64,000 nucleotides of DNA from Tamarix chinensis (GCA_030549775.1 CM060172.1:126965122-127029121); one strand, 5' to 3'. Shown: positions 1-15,572, numbered from the stretch's first letter. Numbers and translations: made by a program. Notes: a model not told the origin generated them from the sequence alone.

Positions 1-2400
1 TATAATGTAATTTCTTTAATTAAGAATGGTACCAAATTTTGAGAGTGCTAATTCTAGTCCTATGAGTATTGTCAAGAGCAAGTTTTGTGGCATCAATAAT
101 AGCAAGATTATAGTTAATGAGTACAAGATCATCAACGTATACTAGTGCACTAGTAATGTATTCTTGGTCAAGCTTAATAATTAGAGAAAAATCATGATGA
201 GATTGTTGAAAACCAAAACTACCAAGAGATTTGTGAGCTCAATAATCCATTACCTAGATGCTTGTTTCAAGCCATCTAGTGAGCTCCACTAATATTTCCA
301 GACTTGATGAGGAACATATTTGGTGTATCCTTGGCGTAAAATCATAAATACTTCTTCATGAGCCATGAAAAATGCATTTTTAATATCTAATTGATGTGTA
401 GTATCTAGTGCAATAACACCCCAAACTATAGTCAACTTAGCCATAAAAGAGAAGCTATGCTTATAATTGTTATCTATGACTTGATTATAACCCTTAGCAA
501 CCATATGAGCCTTATACCTTTTCATACTCCTCTTTAGTTTGAACTTGAGCTTGAAAACCCCTTTTGATCTAATGGCTTTCTTGGTGTGAGGAAGGGAGGT
601 AATTTCCTATGTGTCTTTCACTTCAAGAACAGATAGTGGGTCATATAGTAGCTTGAGAGTATGCATAAAATTAATGCAAAGCTAACATATTGGAGAAATG
701 TGTAATACATTTAGAAGAAAAATGATCAAGGTTAGTGTTAATTAGAGAGCAAAAAGTATAGGAAGGTAAATATGGACAATGAAATTTATTTAAAATTATG
801 GGATGATGCCTTATATGAGTCATCCAACACACAAACAATGTTAGCTAAAGACATAAGTTAAGGGCGTATACCTAAGGGAGGGGGTAGAGGTGTTATCCAG
901 GGTCTACTGGCCAAGGATATGAGCCAGGGGTGTGATAGACTAATGGAAATTCCTCCAATCAGTGAAGGGCAATGGTTTCCAAAGGAAATCTGAAATAATT
1001 AGTGAGTTAGGAAGATATCGTGGTCCATGATTGAGGAAGAAGTCAAGAGTGAAAAAAGAATGTCAGAGAGTAGTTATGATATCTCTTAATATAATAAATT
1101 TGGTACTTATCAGTATGGTAGTCTATTATTTGACAGGGGTAAACCCATAGAGTCAATTATTACGTTCTAATATGTACATTTTGTGATTATGACTAGGTAG
1201 AAAGATGAATAAGTCAAATAATCAATGATGATTGTTTTAGCTAAGGATGGGGAGAGTTTGAAATGCCTTTTCTTGAACCTTTTAAAGGGATGTGTGCAGG
1301 CTATCAACTTTTATCCAAATCTTCATATTTAATAAATTTCTCCAATTTTTCTCCCCTAAATTCTCAATTTCTTTATGCTTACAATCTACTTTTACATTTC
1401 TTCACAATTGTGCAATTAGACGAGGGAGTTATTGTCCACCTAGAAGAGGGAGATATTTTTATCAACAATCACAACCAAGTTTATATGGAAAAATATCCTC
1501 TCTAAAATTAATGTTACATGAAATAAACGACCTTTTTCCCTCATTTTCAAGCACGTGGTATTCTTTCTAACAAGTTTAAAAGGATAGCTGAGAAAAATGG
1601 AAGGTTTAGATCTATAATTCAATTTATCAATATTGGGGTGATTCATGCACATAACATAGGAATCTTATGACCATAAGATGGTTATAGATAGGTGGTTTCT
1701 TTTAAAGAGCTTAGAAGGAAGTTTTCTAAGAAAAAAAAAAGAGGTTAAAAGGTTGATAACATGTGTGGAATTAAGAATGCAACTACCATAGAACAAACCT
1801 AATAGGGAGATAGATATGAAACAAGAAAGCTCAGGCCATCTTAAACAAGTACTTATGTTTACCTTCCACCGTCCTATTATGTTGATGATTATGGGAACAT
1901 ATTTCTTTTCCATAAAATTCCTTCTTTGTGAAATAATTGAGAACAAAGTTCATTCACCATGTCACTCCCATTATCATTTTATATACCCCTAACCTTGGAA
2001 TTGAATTGGCTATTCATATATGCTAAGAAATCAAAGATAATAGTATGTACTTGTTATTTATTATTGAGAATAAAATTATAACTTCTCATCAACAACTATA
2101 AAAAAGTAAGAAGCTCCACACATGAGGAGAGCATCTTGTAGGGACCCCTTGGGCCTACATGTATCAAATCAAAGAAATTATTTGTTATGGAGGTATTAAG
2201 TAGAAAAGGAGTCTTATGGTTTCTAACAACATTACAGATATCATAAGTATCAATATTTATTCTAAAAAAAAGAATTATGGCCTAGTCTAGTGTGAATAAG
2301 TAAAAGAGGAAGTTTACAGTCATTAGTATGATTGCACTTATTTATGTTATTGCCAAAATAATTGCTATCAAGAAAAAAATGTCCATGATGCCCATTTCCT
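1..2400 (-). pseudogene. Ty1/copia retrotransposon pol remnant (GAG-pre-integrase, integrase, reverse transcriptase)
   Basis: Decayed pol region of a Ty1/copia LTR retrotransposon read on the - strand, running off the left edge. In coding order, conceptual translation shows a GAG-pre-integrase motif (RLGH, near 2290), integrase core text with LIHV and CGASYF (about 2230-2080), an integrase C-terminal part resembling FLSYPFK (about 1600), and the start of reverse transcriptase (525-289) with YKAHMVAKGYNQ and LDIKNAFF. Beyond that, LDGLKQASR and a weak YVDD region lie near 250-120 in shifted frames. The domain order integrase before RT is what defines copia rather than gypsy. Many stops and frame changes show it is dead. 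The longest open piece is 78 codons. No LTR could be assigned inside the window. Assignment to copia is firm; the exact domain limits are approximate. Confidence 0.85.
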
Positions 2401-3261
2401 ATTACCATTGCATCATTTGAGGTAAGAAGAGTTAAATTTGGTAGCTAATGTAGATGAATCAAGGATCTTACCAGCCCTTAGATAATACTTCTTAAAAGAT
2501 GGAACAATTAACATCCTTTAACATGATAGAACCAATAGGCACACACCTAGTCTGTGTAATTAACTTGTTATGTTCCATCATGTAAACTAACATCTATAGG
2601 CACAAGGAGAGTGGGAATGGAAAAAATTGAGGATGCATCATTACACAAGTGGTTCCACACCCCATATAAATAAAATAGATGACAACAAATGAGGGTTGAG
2701 GTGTTAAAGCATTTGTACTTGCAAAGTTTTCATTAGAGACATCAAATGCATAATAACCTTATTATATATATTGTTATCACTTTTTGATATATAAAATGCA
2801 TGATAATAGTATCAATAGTTGTTGGCATAGCATTAGTTGAAGCATATCCTAGAGGATTGTCAAGCATGTCTCAAGCATCACGCACATGAGTAGAAAACTT
2901 GTTGGTGGTGTTATATATTCTTCATGTTAGCATACTAATCATATTTGATCAACTTAAAATATTTATCCATGGTATGTCCCTACAATGTGTAGTAATTGCA
3001 TTTCTTTAAGAATTTTTTCTCTTTCATGATCATGTGTCATAGTGGCATGCTATAAATATTTGGTGACAATCATGGCATTGCCATCTTGATTAAAGACAAT
3101 GTTATTAGTGGTCTCTTTATACTTATCTAATATTTAGAGCGTGTAGTATGCCTTGTTAACATTATGTTTTCAAAGTTTTCATTCAAACCTACGAAGAAAT
3201 GCATTGGCCCATGCCTACTATTAGTTCTAAACCCTTCTTATGCAGTGAATAGATGTAATGC

Positions 3262-3531
3262 TCAATGGCTCCATAATGAATTCACACTTTCAATTCCATT
3301 CCATTGTCTCTTAGTAATCATGTAACAATAAGAAATAAACAAATTTCCTTGACTTAAAATGCTAAGATCTCTATTAATCTGCATAATAAATGGAAATTTT
3401 GACTGGCCAAATATCTCCACTATTTCATCCCAAAATTTCTTAGTAGAAGAAGCAAACATGAAATCCTTAGTGATATCATGTTGCATAGAATTTATGACCC
3501 TAAACATTAAGTAAATAGAATCTATGTACAC
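3262..3531 (-). pseudogene. Ty1/copia gag fragment
   Basis: An 89-codon open piece on the - strand lying upstream, in element orientation, of the copia pol remnant. The translation contains INSMQHDITKDFMFASS followed by KKFWDEIVEIF, a pattern typical of the copia gag (UBN2-type) N-terminal region, where a W sits in a helix describing how subunits join. It is 3.0 kb upstream of the RT piece on the same strand, the expected distance for one element. It starts internally and lacks a zinc knuckle, so it is only a fragment. The call rests on motif resemblance and context rather than on a database match. Confidence 0.6.
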
Positions 3532-3540
3532 TTGCTGGCA

Positions 3541-5567
3541 TTTTTTTATAAGATATGTTTGTTCTTATTGTTAGTAAGTATACAAGTTGTGTAACCATGA
3601 TATTTTGATGTCGTTATGAGTTTTTGAACAGAAGTAATAAAGAATTAAAAAAATTAGATTTAAGTGAGTAAGGTCGGTCATACTTGGAGTTAAGTGATGA
3701 AAGTTATTATTTTGCTCATTTTGTGGGGGTTTCAACCCTGGGCTTATTTTTTGTGTTTATGATGTTTTAAATTGTTTTTGATTTTTATTATATTTTTTAG
3801 GTGATTCAAATTAAGTTTGATATATAATATGCTTGGGTTTGAGCAGTTTAGGTTATGTTTGATTTATTTGAAGTTTTGAACATGCTAAGGGGTAGTTTAT
3901 TAGTTTTACTTGTTGGTTAAATTTTTTAGTGTTATACATGTTATAAGATGTTCCACATGAGTTAAATGACGAGTCTGTCAAATTTCATGAGTTAGATCTT
4001 TATACATTAAAAGTTATACTATAATTATGATTTTAGGGTTTCAAAGACAAATAAGTCTTTGTATATGGTTTTTGATTTTTTAGATATAAAGTTTTAGTTG
4101 GAAGGTGTTATATTTGATATGAATATGATTTTGGTAATTTCCAATATTTTTTTATAAGAGTTTGCTTTTTTAATTAAATTTTATAATTCTTAAGTCATTA
4201 AATGGTATAAATACCATTTTGGAAAAGTGTAGACATTTATGGGACATTTTGCAAGCCTTAAGATATTTTCTTATTAGTTTTTAGATTTTTTGAGCGTTTA
4301 ATACTATAATAAATAATACGTTTCATGAATAGTAATTTAATAGTTTTACTATAAATAGTAATTCCCTATAATAACTTTTTTGCTTATTTGAATTTAAGTT
4401 TTTTGGTATAAAACAATATTTTTCCATTAACTGTGAATAATATTTTAGTGTGAATAGTACATTTTTAAAAATCCCTTGCAACCTTATTTTATGGCGGTTA
4501 ATATTATTATATGGTATTTTTGTTTTTGACTATTATGTGTTTTTTCTAGATAAAAGTGATAATTTTAGAGTATTTGATCTTATGTTATATTTCGATGATA
4601 TAAAATCACTTTTGTGATGAGTAAGATCAGCCTAGGGTGGTCTTAGATAACTTTTAGTTAACTTTACATAGACCTTGAATAATTAAACCTAAAAGACTAA
4701 ATTAAAAGAAGTGAGGTTATGGCTTGTGCATAACCTTATCCTTTTATAGCTAGCTTATTATTTGTAGTGATGTGATGACTTATTGTATAGCCTTAGTATT
4801 TTGTGGTCCATTATTGTGTGTTATGGTGTTAAAGGATTGGTGATTCACCTTTACCTTTAATGGATAGTTATTATGTGTTGTGAGGCTATGACTTGATACC
4901 TAAACTTAGCCTTTCATGAGTGGTTTTTACTTTTTGAGAATGCATGGCTTATAACTAACCTTAGCCTTTCATGGCTAGTTATTTTTCTAATTTCCTTAGC
5001 TAGAGAACTTGGAAGTGCCTCAAAATGACCCTCAAGTGCAAAGATTTTCCTGTGAGTCAAATGGTCTAATTCTAATTCTATAGGGGGCTCACAAGTCCTA
5101 CAAAGGGTATGTGTACTTAAGTAAATGTAGCTCTAGTGTATTGTGGTATACTCTTAGACTAGCTATCTCGGAACTGAGGAGTTACTTTGAGATTTAGTAG
5201 TTACTAGTTTGTACTATGCTTCTTATGTTGGTTATTAGTTGATTGATAAATGATTGTTTCAAAGAGTTAGGGTTATTACTTGTTATAACATGTGTTATCC
5301 ACATATATGCATGATTTGATATTATCCTGTGATCGTATGCATTTTATGTATGAACTTACATTTTGCATATGATATGGCTATAGTAGCATGCTATATGTTC
5401 TAATTTAGATAGAATAACTCATTACTTTTGTACCGAATGGTTATCTTTTCAAATGTTCTTTGATGCAAGTGATTTAATTAATTTTGGAGCTTTAGGTTGA
5501 GTCAGAGAGTAAGGCTTCAAGTGTTTCATCCCATGTTCGGATATCTAGTCATTAGTTCTTGTATATA
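3541..5567. other. AT-rich repeat-derived DNA without a gene
   Basis: No coding region is recognisable. A short degenerate tandem motif recurs between about 4710 and 4990: phrases like AACCTTAGCCTTTCATGG and CATGGCTTATAACTAACC reappear every 60-110 bases. The style resembles transposon LTR or 5'-leader sequence, but no ends or duplications could be set, so no family is claimed. Confidence 0.4.
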
Positions 5568-8000
5568 TGTAACACCCCCAATTTTACAAACTTAAACATT
5601 TCATTTAAAGAGTTATTTATGGAAGCTAAACTACAAAATATATGGGTGTAATGCTACTTCCAATATAAAAGAGGCACTTCCTATGCCTAGTATACATCAT
5701 GTGCAAGAAAAAAGTAACCTTGTACCTAGGAATTAGGTATGGGAAGCACTTGATTATACTACAGTACTAGAGATAAAATAGAGAGAAGGAAATAAATAGT
5801 AAAAACTTAGGACTGAGAGTTCAAAGAGAAATAGAGATATCCAGATAACTATACCACATACCATTTCAATTATGCACTCACCAAAGGCAAGCACGTTAAG
5901 AATAGAAATAAGTAATCACCTATAAAATAAGGTGGATTTATTCATGAGAATGAGAAACGCCCATGAAAAGGATGATCAATATGCTACGTACTGAGTAAGA
6001 TGACAATACAGTCATATCCAGGGTACACATAAAACATAAATTGTATAGGAGATTGAGCGAGCACAATAATATCATGTAAGACAATACTAATACTAGAACT
6101 CTATTATTAGATACAATCATAGTCCATATTCATATTTACATTGAGTTTAGGAACCTCACTATTCTTAAACAGGTGTAACATTTTGAAACCTTTTAGGACA
6201 AACATACATAAGCCATTATTATCTTCCGGTGGAATAGCTAGTTACAACCGCTCTTGATTAACGTGGTCGCTTACCTTAAGCATTAATATGTTATCGATGA
6301 TTATGATCTTTTTTATTATTAATTTCACATTGAGTTCAATGACTCCACTATTCACAACTGTTGGAATGGTATCAACTATATACAATCCCATGGCAAAAAT
6401 ACTTCTAACCACTATTCTCAATTGGAGGAACAATATAAATAATATACAACCATAGAGCAAACACTCCTAGCCACTATTCTAATTCGGAGGAAAAAATAGG
6501 TACAACTAGTTATGCCTCACGTGATCTTTCACTTAAATTATTGATAGCTTATCAATGATCATGATCCTTCAAATTATTTATTTCAAGTTGATTTTAGGAC
6601 TCCACTATTCCTAATTGATGGAGTGGTATCAAGAATATATAAACCTAAGGTAAAACTCTCTTAGCCACTAGTGAAACAAATAGGTTTAACTAATCTTGTC
6701 TCATGCGATTATTCACTTAAATTATTAATATCTTATCAATGATCATGATCCTTCAAATTATTTATTTCAAGTTGAGTTCATAAACCCCATTATTCTCAAT
6801 CAATGGAGCAGTATCAGCAATATACAACCCCAAGGTAAAATTCTCTAAGCTACTATTCTTATCCTATGGAATGAATAGGTACAATTGGTCATGACTCACA
6901 CAATTATTCACGTACATTATTAATAGCTTATCAATGATCATGATCCTTCCATTTATTTATTTCAAGTTGATTTTAGGATTCCCACTATTATCAACTGGTG
7001 GAATGGTATCAACAATATACAACACCAAGGCAAAACACCCTTGACCACTATTCTCGTCGGGTTGAACAGACAGGTACAACTGATCTTGACTCATGTGATT
7101 TTTCACTTAAGTTATTAATAGTTAATCAATGATCATGATCCTTCATATTATTTATTTCAAGTTTATTTTAGGAACCTCACTATTCTCAACAATTGTAATG
7201 GTATCAACAATATACAACCCCAGGCGTAAAGCTTCTAGCCACTATTCTCAAACAACGAAGTAGTCAAGTACAATAGATTCTCACTTGTGTGATATTTTGC
7301 TTAAATTATTAATAGCTTATCAATTATCATGATCCTTTAAATTATTTATTTCAAGTTGAGTTTAGGAACCCCAATTTTTTCTAACGATGGAATGACATCA
7401 ATAATATAAAACCTTAGGACAAAACACTCTTGGACACTATTCTCGTCCAGTAGAATGGACAAACACAGTTGGTCTTAACTTACATAATCTTTCACTTTAG
7501 ATATTAATATCTTATTAGACCATTGGTTATTTGTCTCAAATTCATCTAACATAAAACACTTATAGATATGCAAGACATATAAATAAAACTTAACATAATT
7601 GTTCAAAACATATTAAATGCAACCACACAAAGATCAAAACATCCCTAAAAGATCACGTTTCTCTTAATAAAACACTCTTCCACAAGGTGACTACTACTTC
7701 TCCTATAATGCTTCTTTAACTACTATATTTGATACACATTCCTAGAATACGATTATTGACAAGATAATCCAAAAATGATATTAAACTTCAATGTCTATAG
7801 CCCTTCCTCTAAGGTTACTTTCCTAATTCCTTACGAAACCTAGATTTTACAAAGTAGGCATAACTTTTCCCATAACTCTTATATAACCACCAAAATTTAA
7901 TATTCATTCTTAAATTTTTATTATTAGCATCATATCTTACCTTTACGGTTACTATGTACACTTTCCCATAAAACCTTAACTTTTCAAATTAATCATAACC
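5568..8000 (+). mobile_element. Long-LTR family member, left part (TGTAACACCCCC terminus)
   Basis: Begins with TGTAACACCCCCAATTTTAC, nearly the same terminus as the better preserved 4.4-kb copy starting at 56603, and is followed by the same kind of GG-TGGAA tandem repeats. It has no gag or pol reading frame. No matching right end was found nearby. The sequence at 16980-18110 matches the right-hand part of the 56603 copy in the same orientation, so the two pieces may be one copy separated by the hAT/CACTA insertion; that link is inference. The right limit given here is approximate. Confidence 0.5.
6200..7520. repeat. Tandem repeat, period about 190 bp
   Basis: At least six diverged units. The phrase ATCAATGATCATGATCCTTC recurs near 6550, 6735, 6930, 7123 and 7319, with a variant near 6292. 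Each unit also contains CACTATTCTC and GGTGGAATGGTATCAACAAT. Related units occur at 52980-53320 and 57470-58040, always just inside the TGTAACACCC terminus, so the array belongs to the long-LTR family. Confidence 0.8.
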
Positions 8001-9430
<1,430 letters not shown>

Positions 9431-10523
9431 CTCCTCTACTTATTTAAAAGTCTGCCACCCATGCTAAAGGTTGACTCAGATGCAACAGTAGTAATAGGAA
9501 TGGCAATGATCTCTTTAGCCATAGGAAAAATAATAATTGGAGAAGTCTTAAAATTGGAGCACATCAAGTAAAATTTTATGATCTAACCACTGACTTTTGA
9601 TATACATCTCAAATTCACTTTTACAGCTTTTACGTCTACCGCCAACAAAATTAGAAGCATCAAAATCCTAAATTGTAAACAAAGGAAAATACAATAATTA
9701 GACTTGATGTAAATAAAAATTAGTAATGAAAAAAATAAACATGTAATAAAGATAAAAAAATGGTAAGATATAGCTCGATTTACCTCCATTTCATCATTTC
9801 CTCTATTTACTTCTCTATTAATAAATGTCCCTTGTTCAAATGAATTTGGATCATTAGGACAATGATATTCATAGTGTTTGCATAACTTGAAAAATTTGAC
9901 ATATACATCATTAGTGAACTTTGTACCCTTCTCATTACCATGTAGTTTGACTAAATCAAACTTCCCAAAGTCAAACTTATAATGTGGATCCAAAATTACA
10001 GCAAAAGTAAGAATGGTACGGTAGTGCGACCAACACTTTTCAAATTTTTGCATCATTTGTAGTCCCATTCTACTGATATCATTATCATCACACACCACTG
10101 CCTTATCCAATTGCAGTTGAATCCTCCAAACATTAAGAAAATACAAGTTAGCATTAGGATACTCATATCCAGAAAATAGACAGGTAATTTCATAGAAAGG
10201 TTCCAACAACTTACAAATCTTTTCCACTTTACTCCACTCATTTGAAAAAATTTTAAACTTTTAATTAGCTTCAAAATTACCAAATAAATCCAAAACACGA
10301 CCATAATCTAATGCTTTACGAAGCATAAGATATGTATAATTCCATCTTGTAGAAACATCTAAGCACAACACTACTACAAAAACGGGAAATAATAACGGGA
10401 CATTAATAACGGTAGTTCGAAAACCGTTGTCAAACGCGTGAAAATTAATGGGCGGGAGAGTTTTGATAATGGTTCTAGTTAAAAACCCTTATTAAAAGGG
10501 AAACGTTAAAATTTGGATGGATG

Positions 10524-10642
10524 TTTTAATAACGGTTTTATGTAAACCGTTATTAAAAGAGGATTTAATAACGGTTCATATTAGAACCATTGTCAAAAGT
10601 CAGAAGCTTTTAATAACGGTTCCTGGAAGAACCGTTATTAAA
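10524..10642. repeat. Subterminal hairpin repeats, left end of CACTA 1
   Basis: Three back-to-back units at about 10524-10558, 10563-10597 and 10608-10642. Each is an inverted repeat of the form TTTTAATAACGGTT, a loop of 5-8 bases, then AACCGTTATTAAAA. The middle one is diverged. In the En/Spm system such subterminal motifs bind the TNPA-type protein; that role here is inferred. Confidence 0.8.
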
Positions 10643-11435
10643 ACCCCAAAATCAAACTTATATTTCGCTCAGTTTTGTTTCGTGCCAAAGTTTTCAGACT
10701 CTCTGTACCTTCGTTCTCTTGCTCTCCTTCTCCTTGCAAACCATCGCACCACCACACCGTGCACCACCAACTCACACCACCACACCGACTCCTCTCAAGT
10801 AAAGGAAACCCTTGCACCGCCTCTGCCATTGTCGACTCTGCATGTGCGTGCTGTCATTGTTCCAAAGCTAGCTAGCACTTACACCTTCATCCTCCGTCGT
10901 GTTTGAAGCCCTTGCCTCTCTCAACATTCTCACCGTCGTGTTTGTAGCTAGCTCACTTTATGTATGTGTTTGTTCTTCCTCTCGTAACTTTTTACCTACT
11001 TATATATGTATATGTATATATATATATAAATGCATACATGTTGCTACAGGGTTTCGTTTGTTTGTTATTGAAAGATTATGGTTTGTCGTTTGAAAATGTG
11101 TTGTTGAATGTGTTGGCTGAAAATTTTGCCGTTTGTTGTTAAATTTGTTGCGTTATTGTTATATATTAACAAATGCATGTGTTGGCCGAGACCTTTACAT
11201 ATATATATAATATGCATGTGAGTGTAGAATTATATACATTTTCACTCATAAAAACAATATATATATAAGTATAGGAGACTAGCAATAAGATATAGGAAAT
11301 GTCATATAATGAAATGCAAATATATTTTACATATGCATATGTTAATGATTGCTATTTGATGAGGATTAAATAGATATAGAGAATAAGGAATATATAAAAG
11401 TGAATAATTAAATAGAGAGAAATAATTGTGTATGA

Positions 11436-11440
11436 TGATG

Positions 11441-11475
<35 letters not shown>

Positions 11476-11679
11476 TAATATGATTTATATATTATGATTT
11501 AATTACATTTAGCTAGGTTTAGGGATTAGGTTTTCTTTTGTGGTTTAGGGTTAGGTTTTATTATAATAAATTATGGTTAATTAGCTAGGGTTAGGGTTTA
11601 TCATTTATTATGGTTAATCATGGTTAATTAGGGTTAGGGTTAATATTAATATCTTTATGGAAACGTGTTAGCATGATTC

Positions 11680-11712
<33 letters not shown>
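11436..11712. repeat. AAT and AT microsatellites with telomere-like motifs between
   Basis: An (ATA)n tract at about 11436-11476 and an (AT)n tract at about 11682-11712 flank a stretch with several TTTAGGG/TTAGGG-like words (11513-11645). All lie in the 5' leader or intron region of CACTA 1. The telomere-like words are scattered, not a regular array. Confidence 0.7.
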
Positions 11713-11716
<4 letters not shown>

Positions 11717-11838
11717 AGCATGATACATTTGAGATTAATTCTTTCTAAGCATGATTTGTATCGATAATATAATGGTACATTATTATGCTCAATACATAAC
11801 ATTCTAACATAATTTATTTATTTATTTTTTGTAGAGAT

Positions 11839-14800
11839 ATGGCCAACAAAAACATTGATAGGGATAGTAGTGATGAAGAAGGGAAGAGAGGACCTACGAT
11901 TATGAGAATTATCATAGACATGAGGAATAGAGGAGAAGTAGTCGAGTTGGGATGGAATACTTACAATCTTCCCATTGGCCCTTACGTAGATATGTTCTTG
12001 ACCTACATTTCACTTGTGACCCGTAACCGTGTTCCTATCTCCTATAATAATTGGAAGAAGGTTCCATAGGGTCATAAGGAGCATATTTGGCAGGAAATCA
12101 CGGTAAATATGCTATTTTATGTAATCATTTTTGTATGTCAAATGTTATTAATTTTATTACATTAACATCGGTATACATCTACATGTCTTATTTTGCAGAG
12201 AGTGTTCAATGTCCCAGAGAGTAGGAAGAAATGGCTTCTTAGACATTGTGGGGAGCGTCTAAGAACATTTAGGTCATATTTATCTCGTAGAAAAATGTAT
12301 AGAAAGAGGGATGGTTCTGTACGATAGAACCCACCCAAACAATACGGTTTCATCGATCAAGAAAGTTGGAACCAATTCATTGCTTATCGTCTTACGGTGG
12401 ATTTTAAGGTACTTGTTAGATAACATTTAAACTTTTTATATCAATCCTAGTATTATGCTTAATATTGAAATAACCATGTCATTATGTTTTGGCTTGTCAC
12501 ATAGGAAAAAAGTACCCAAAATAAAGAGATTGGCAAGCAAAATAAATACCAGCATAATATGGTTCGCAAAGGCTATGTGGGCCTTGAAGAGGAGTTGGTA
12601 TGCATTTTGTGATTATCTATTTACATGTAAATGTTGAATTTTATAATAATATTCTTAATTAAGAATATTTTTTGATTTGTAGCTCCTAGCCCAAGACTTG
12701 GACCCATGTACCTCGTCCATCAATATTGGTACATTATGGAAGAAGGCTAGAGCAACAAGAGATGGATATGTTAATGAATATATTGATGTTGCAGCCAAAA
12801 AAATTGTAAGTTTGTAGATATCTAGAACCCTACTTAGTTTTCTTTTAGAAAACTATTATATTATGCTTATTCCTATAAGATAAATTTACAGGACGAACTT
12901 GAAACGTCAGAAGGTGAGGAGGTGGACCAATATAGCATTGTGGCCCAGCCTAAAAGAATTGTAGAACACCTTGGAAGACACAAGGGCCTTGGATTGGGTG
13001 TTACGAGAACGAGCATATGTGGTCAATCTCGTGGTTCTCGTAGCACTAATGAGCAAGTCGCCATCCTCACCCAAAAATTGAACGTGGCATTTGAACGGAT
13101 GGCAACAATGGAGGAAGAGTTGTAATTTATTAAATCTCAAGGGTATAAGCCATCCAATTCAGTAGACCATGATCAGCTTCACATACCTAATGTAAATAGC
13201 GTCAGAGATAGTTGTGAAGCTGATGAATTTCTTTCTACTCTTCCCGAGGTAAGCATTACAAACTATGAATTGTTATTAAATGTATTCGGAGTAATAAATT
13301 ATTAATAACGTGTAATATTTTTGTTTAGAGTTTGCATAAATGTGACTTATTAGCGAATGACCTTTCAACAATTTTGGCGAAAGGAAGGGTCTGCATCAGT
13401 CACAGTACCGAAACGCAGACAATCCACGGGTACAATTTAGCCCTAAATACAAGGCCGGTGAGTATTGACACTCCAATCATTGGGAGTGCACACTTGCCTT
13501 GTTATAAAGAGGGCAATGAGGCAACCACAGTACTAGAAGCTCATGGAAGCTTCGTGTCTTGGCCTGCGAATCAAATACGTCTCACTACTGAAGAGGTATT
13601 GACATTTGACATCTTCATTAGACCTTGTTTAGTAGTTACACTATATATACCTTTTTCATATTTATATTTATATGCTCAATATATATTTTGTTTAATATTA
13701 TCAATTATGGAATTAAAAAAGGAATAAAAAAAGAAGACTGCTTCTGCTAGTAAAACCAAGAGAGGTACTAGTAGAACGAGCAACACAAAATAGGGCGCTG
13801 CTAAAGGAAAGAGAGCTAAATCTGAAAAATCAGTTGCCCCACAAAAGATTCCTTCTTCAGATCAGCAAAGCTAACCTCCACCAGCATTAGCTATATTATA
13901 TTTTTATGCCCAAAACTACCTTAGGGACAATTATATTTTCATTGATTGTCGTCCTGAGTATGTTGGAAGGGACGATGCTACTTACATGGTATCGACGGCT
14001 GACATAAGCGACATTTATAATCAAGAATGGATGTCAACCATAAGTGTCGCTATCTATATCACGTAAGTATTATTTCATTTTGAGAGTTTAGTACTCTTAA
14101 CTTATACAATTCGAATTTTTATGACCTCTTATATGAGTTATTATTTATTAACCAATATGCATTGTTTTGTCGTCCATAGGTTGGTAGCTACTCGAGCTGC
14201 GATGGAGGGAATGTTGTCCTCTATTGTGTTTGTGTGCCCATACTACATAGCTTACGGTAGTGCAATAAGAGAGGGTAGGCACATAAACTATTTAGCGGAT
14301 CGCATTTTGATTGAGGGACACAACAAGCTCTATCTCATTCCTCCCCTCGCAACTGAACATTGGGTTTTGTACGCCGTCCGACCTGATCTTAATAAAGTCT
14401 ATGTGTTTGATTCCCTTCAAACCTATGACGTGCCTTTTGAAGTCACTTGTCGTGGTGGGAAGGAATTTATCGTCATATTAGTATACTTTTCACTTCTTAC
14501 TTCATTAGCTTATTTATACATATATTCGCCTAGCTTTCATTATTTGAGGTATATATGCGTACTTACAATATTGTGTATCCAACTCTATTTATTAGGGCAC
14601 TACAGACAGTGTATCAAAGGAGAGGTGGGAATGGTGTCCCAGACCCAAAGAATGTTCAATACGAGCCTGTCATAGTAAGTAGGAAGGCAACTATTTCGTA
14701 TTTTATTTTAATTAAAATTAATATCTAACAGTTAGAGAGCTAACTGAATTTATTTGACAGTGTCCACAACACCAAAACGATAAAGATTGTGGATACTATG

Positions 14801-15068
14801 TATGTAGAGCAATGGATCTGATAGCCCAAAATAGACCGGTCAACATAGATCTAAGCCATGTATGTTTTCTTTTCGATATTTTTCCATTAATGAATCATGA
14901 CATATATGTTTGGTACTTGACGTAAGTGCTAACTGTATATTAATCAAAACTTGGGATTTGTAGTTTTTCACCAATGATTATGCACAAGGCCAGCAATACA
15001 ATGTTGAAGAAATTGATGAAGTGAGAGAGTAATGGGCCAAGCATGTGCACTCATTCATTCGGTATTAG
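11839..15068 (+). pseudogene. CACTA second-ORF protein: Transposase_24 region fused to Ulp1 (C48) protease
   Basis: Spliced gene of CACTA 1. Likely exons: 11839-12102, 12199-12408, 12505-12597, 12683-12805, 12892-13248, 13329-13595, about 13726-14062, 14180-14470, 14596-14680, 14761-14860 and 14963-15068. The first six join in phase 0 at GT..AG sites. The N-terminal part has GPTIMRIIIDMRNRG, then WLLRHCGERLRTFRS and NKYQHNMVRKGYVGLEEE, the plant Ptta/En/Spm (Transposase_24) style. The C-terminal part is a Ulp1-type SUMO-protease fold with HW (14360 region), VFDS (14407) and the Gln/Cys segment CPQHQNDKDCGYYVC (14761). In-frame stops at 12067, 12323, 13123, about 13790, 13873 and 15030 make it a pseudogene. 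The catalytic triad residues themselves are retained. Proteins like this accompany, but do not replace, the TNP2 transposase. Confidence 0.82.
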
Positions 15069-15376
15069 GTAGAGATCTATATATTCTACATGCATGTTTA
15101 GGTTTGTATTTTGTATATCTCTTTAAGTCTTCTAAGCTAGATTTATGAACATTTTGCTTTGGGGTGTAGAGCTAGCAAGTTGTGGTATGCTTACTAATTT
15201 TGATTCTTAAGTATATATGTCTGGTGTATTAACAAGGGATTGATTGAAATTATGGTGTGATTGCAGATTTGTTATCAATTGATGTTGTTTTACAATACAG
15301 ATTTGGTAATTATTTAAACATACAACTGTGTATGTGGGCAGGAACAAAACTGGAAAAACTAAAAAAAAAACTGGAG

Positions 15377-15572
15377 TTTTAATAACGGTTCTTATGAAAA
15401 CCGTTATTAAAACCTTCTTTTTTAACAACGTTTTTTTTCTAAAAAACCGTTATTAAACATGCATTTTATGCTCATATTGGCGGGTTTTTTTATATTCTTG
15501 ATAACGGTTATGAACCGTTATTAAATATTTAATAATGGGCGTTTTAATAATGGTTGAAAACTGTTATTAAAA
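15377..15572. repeat. Subterminal hairpin repeats, right end of CACTA 1
   Basis: Four inverted-repeat units at about 15377-15412, 15420-15457, 15499-15526 and 15542-15572, all variants of TAATAACGGTT paired with AACCGTTATTA across a short loop. They mirror the array at the left end. Confidence 0.8.

Noticed and set aside
6200..7520. CRISPR-like regular repeats
   Set aside because: Units are about 190 bases and diverged with no spacers; the setting is a plant LTR element.
10517..10906. 129-codon frame at the left end of CACTA 1
   Set aside because: It runs through subterminal hairpins and a CA-rich leader and shows no protein domain.
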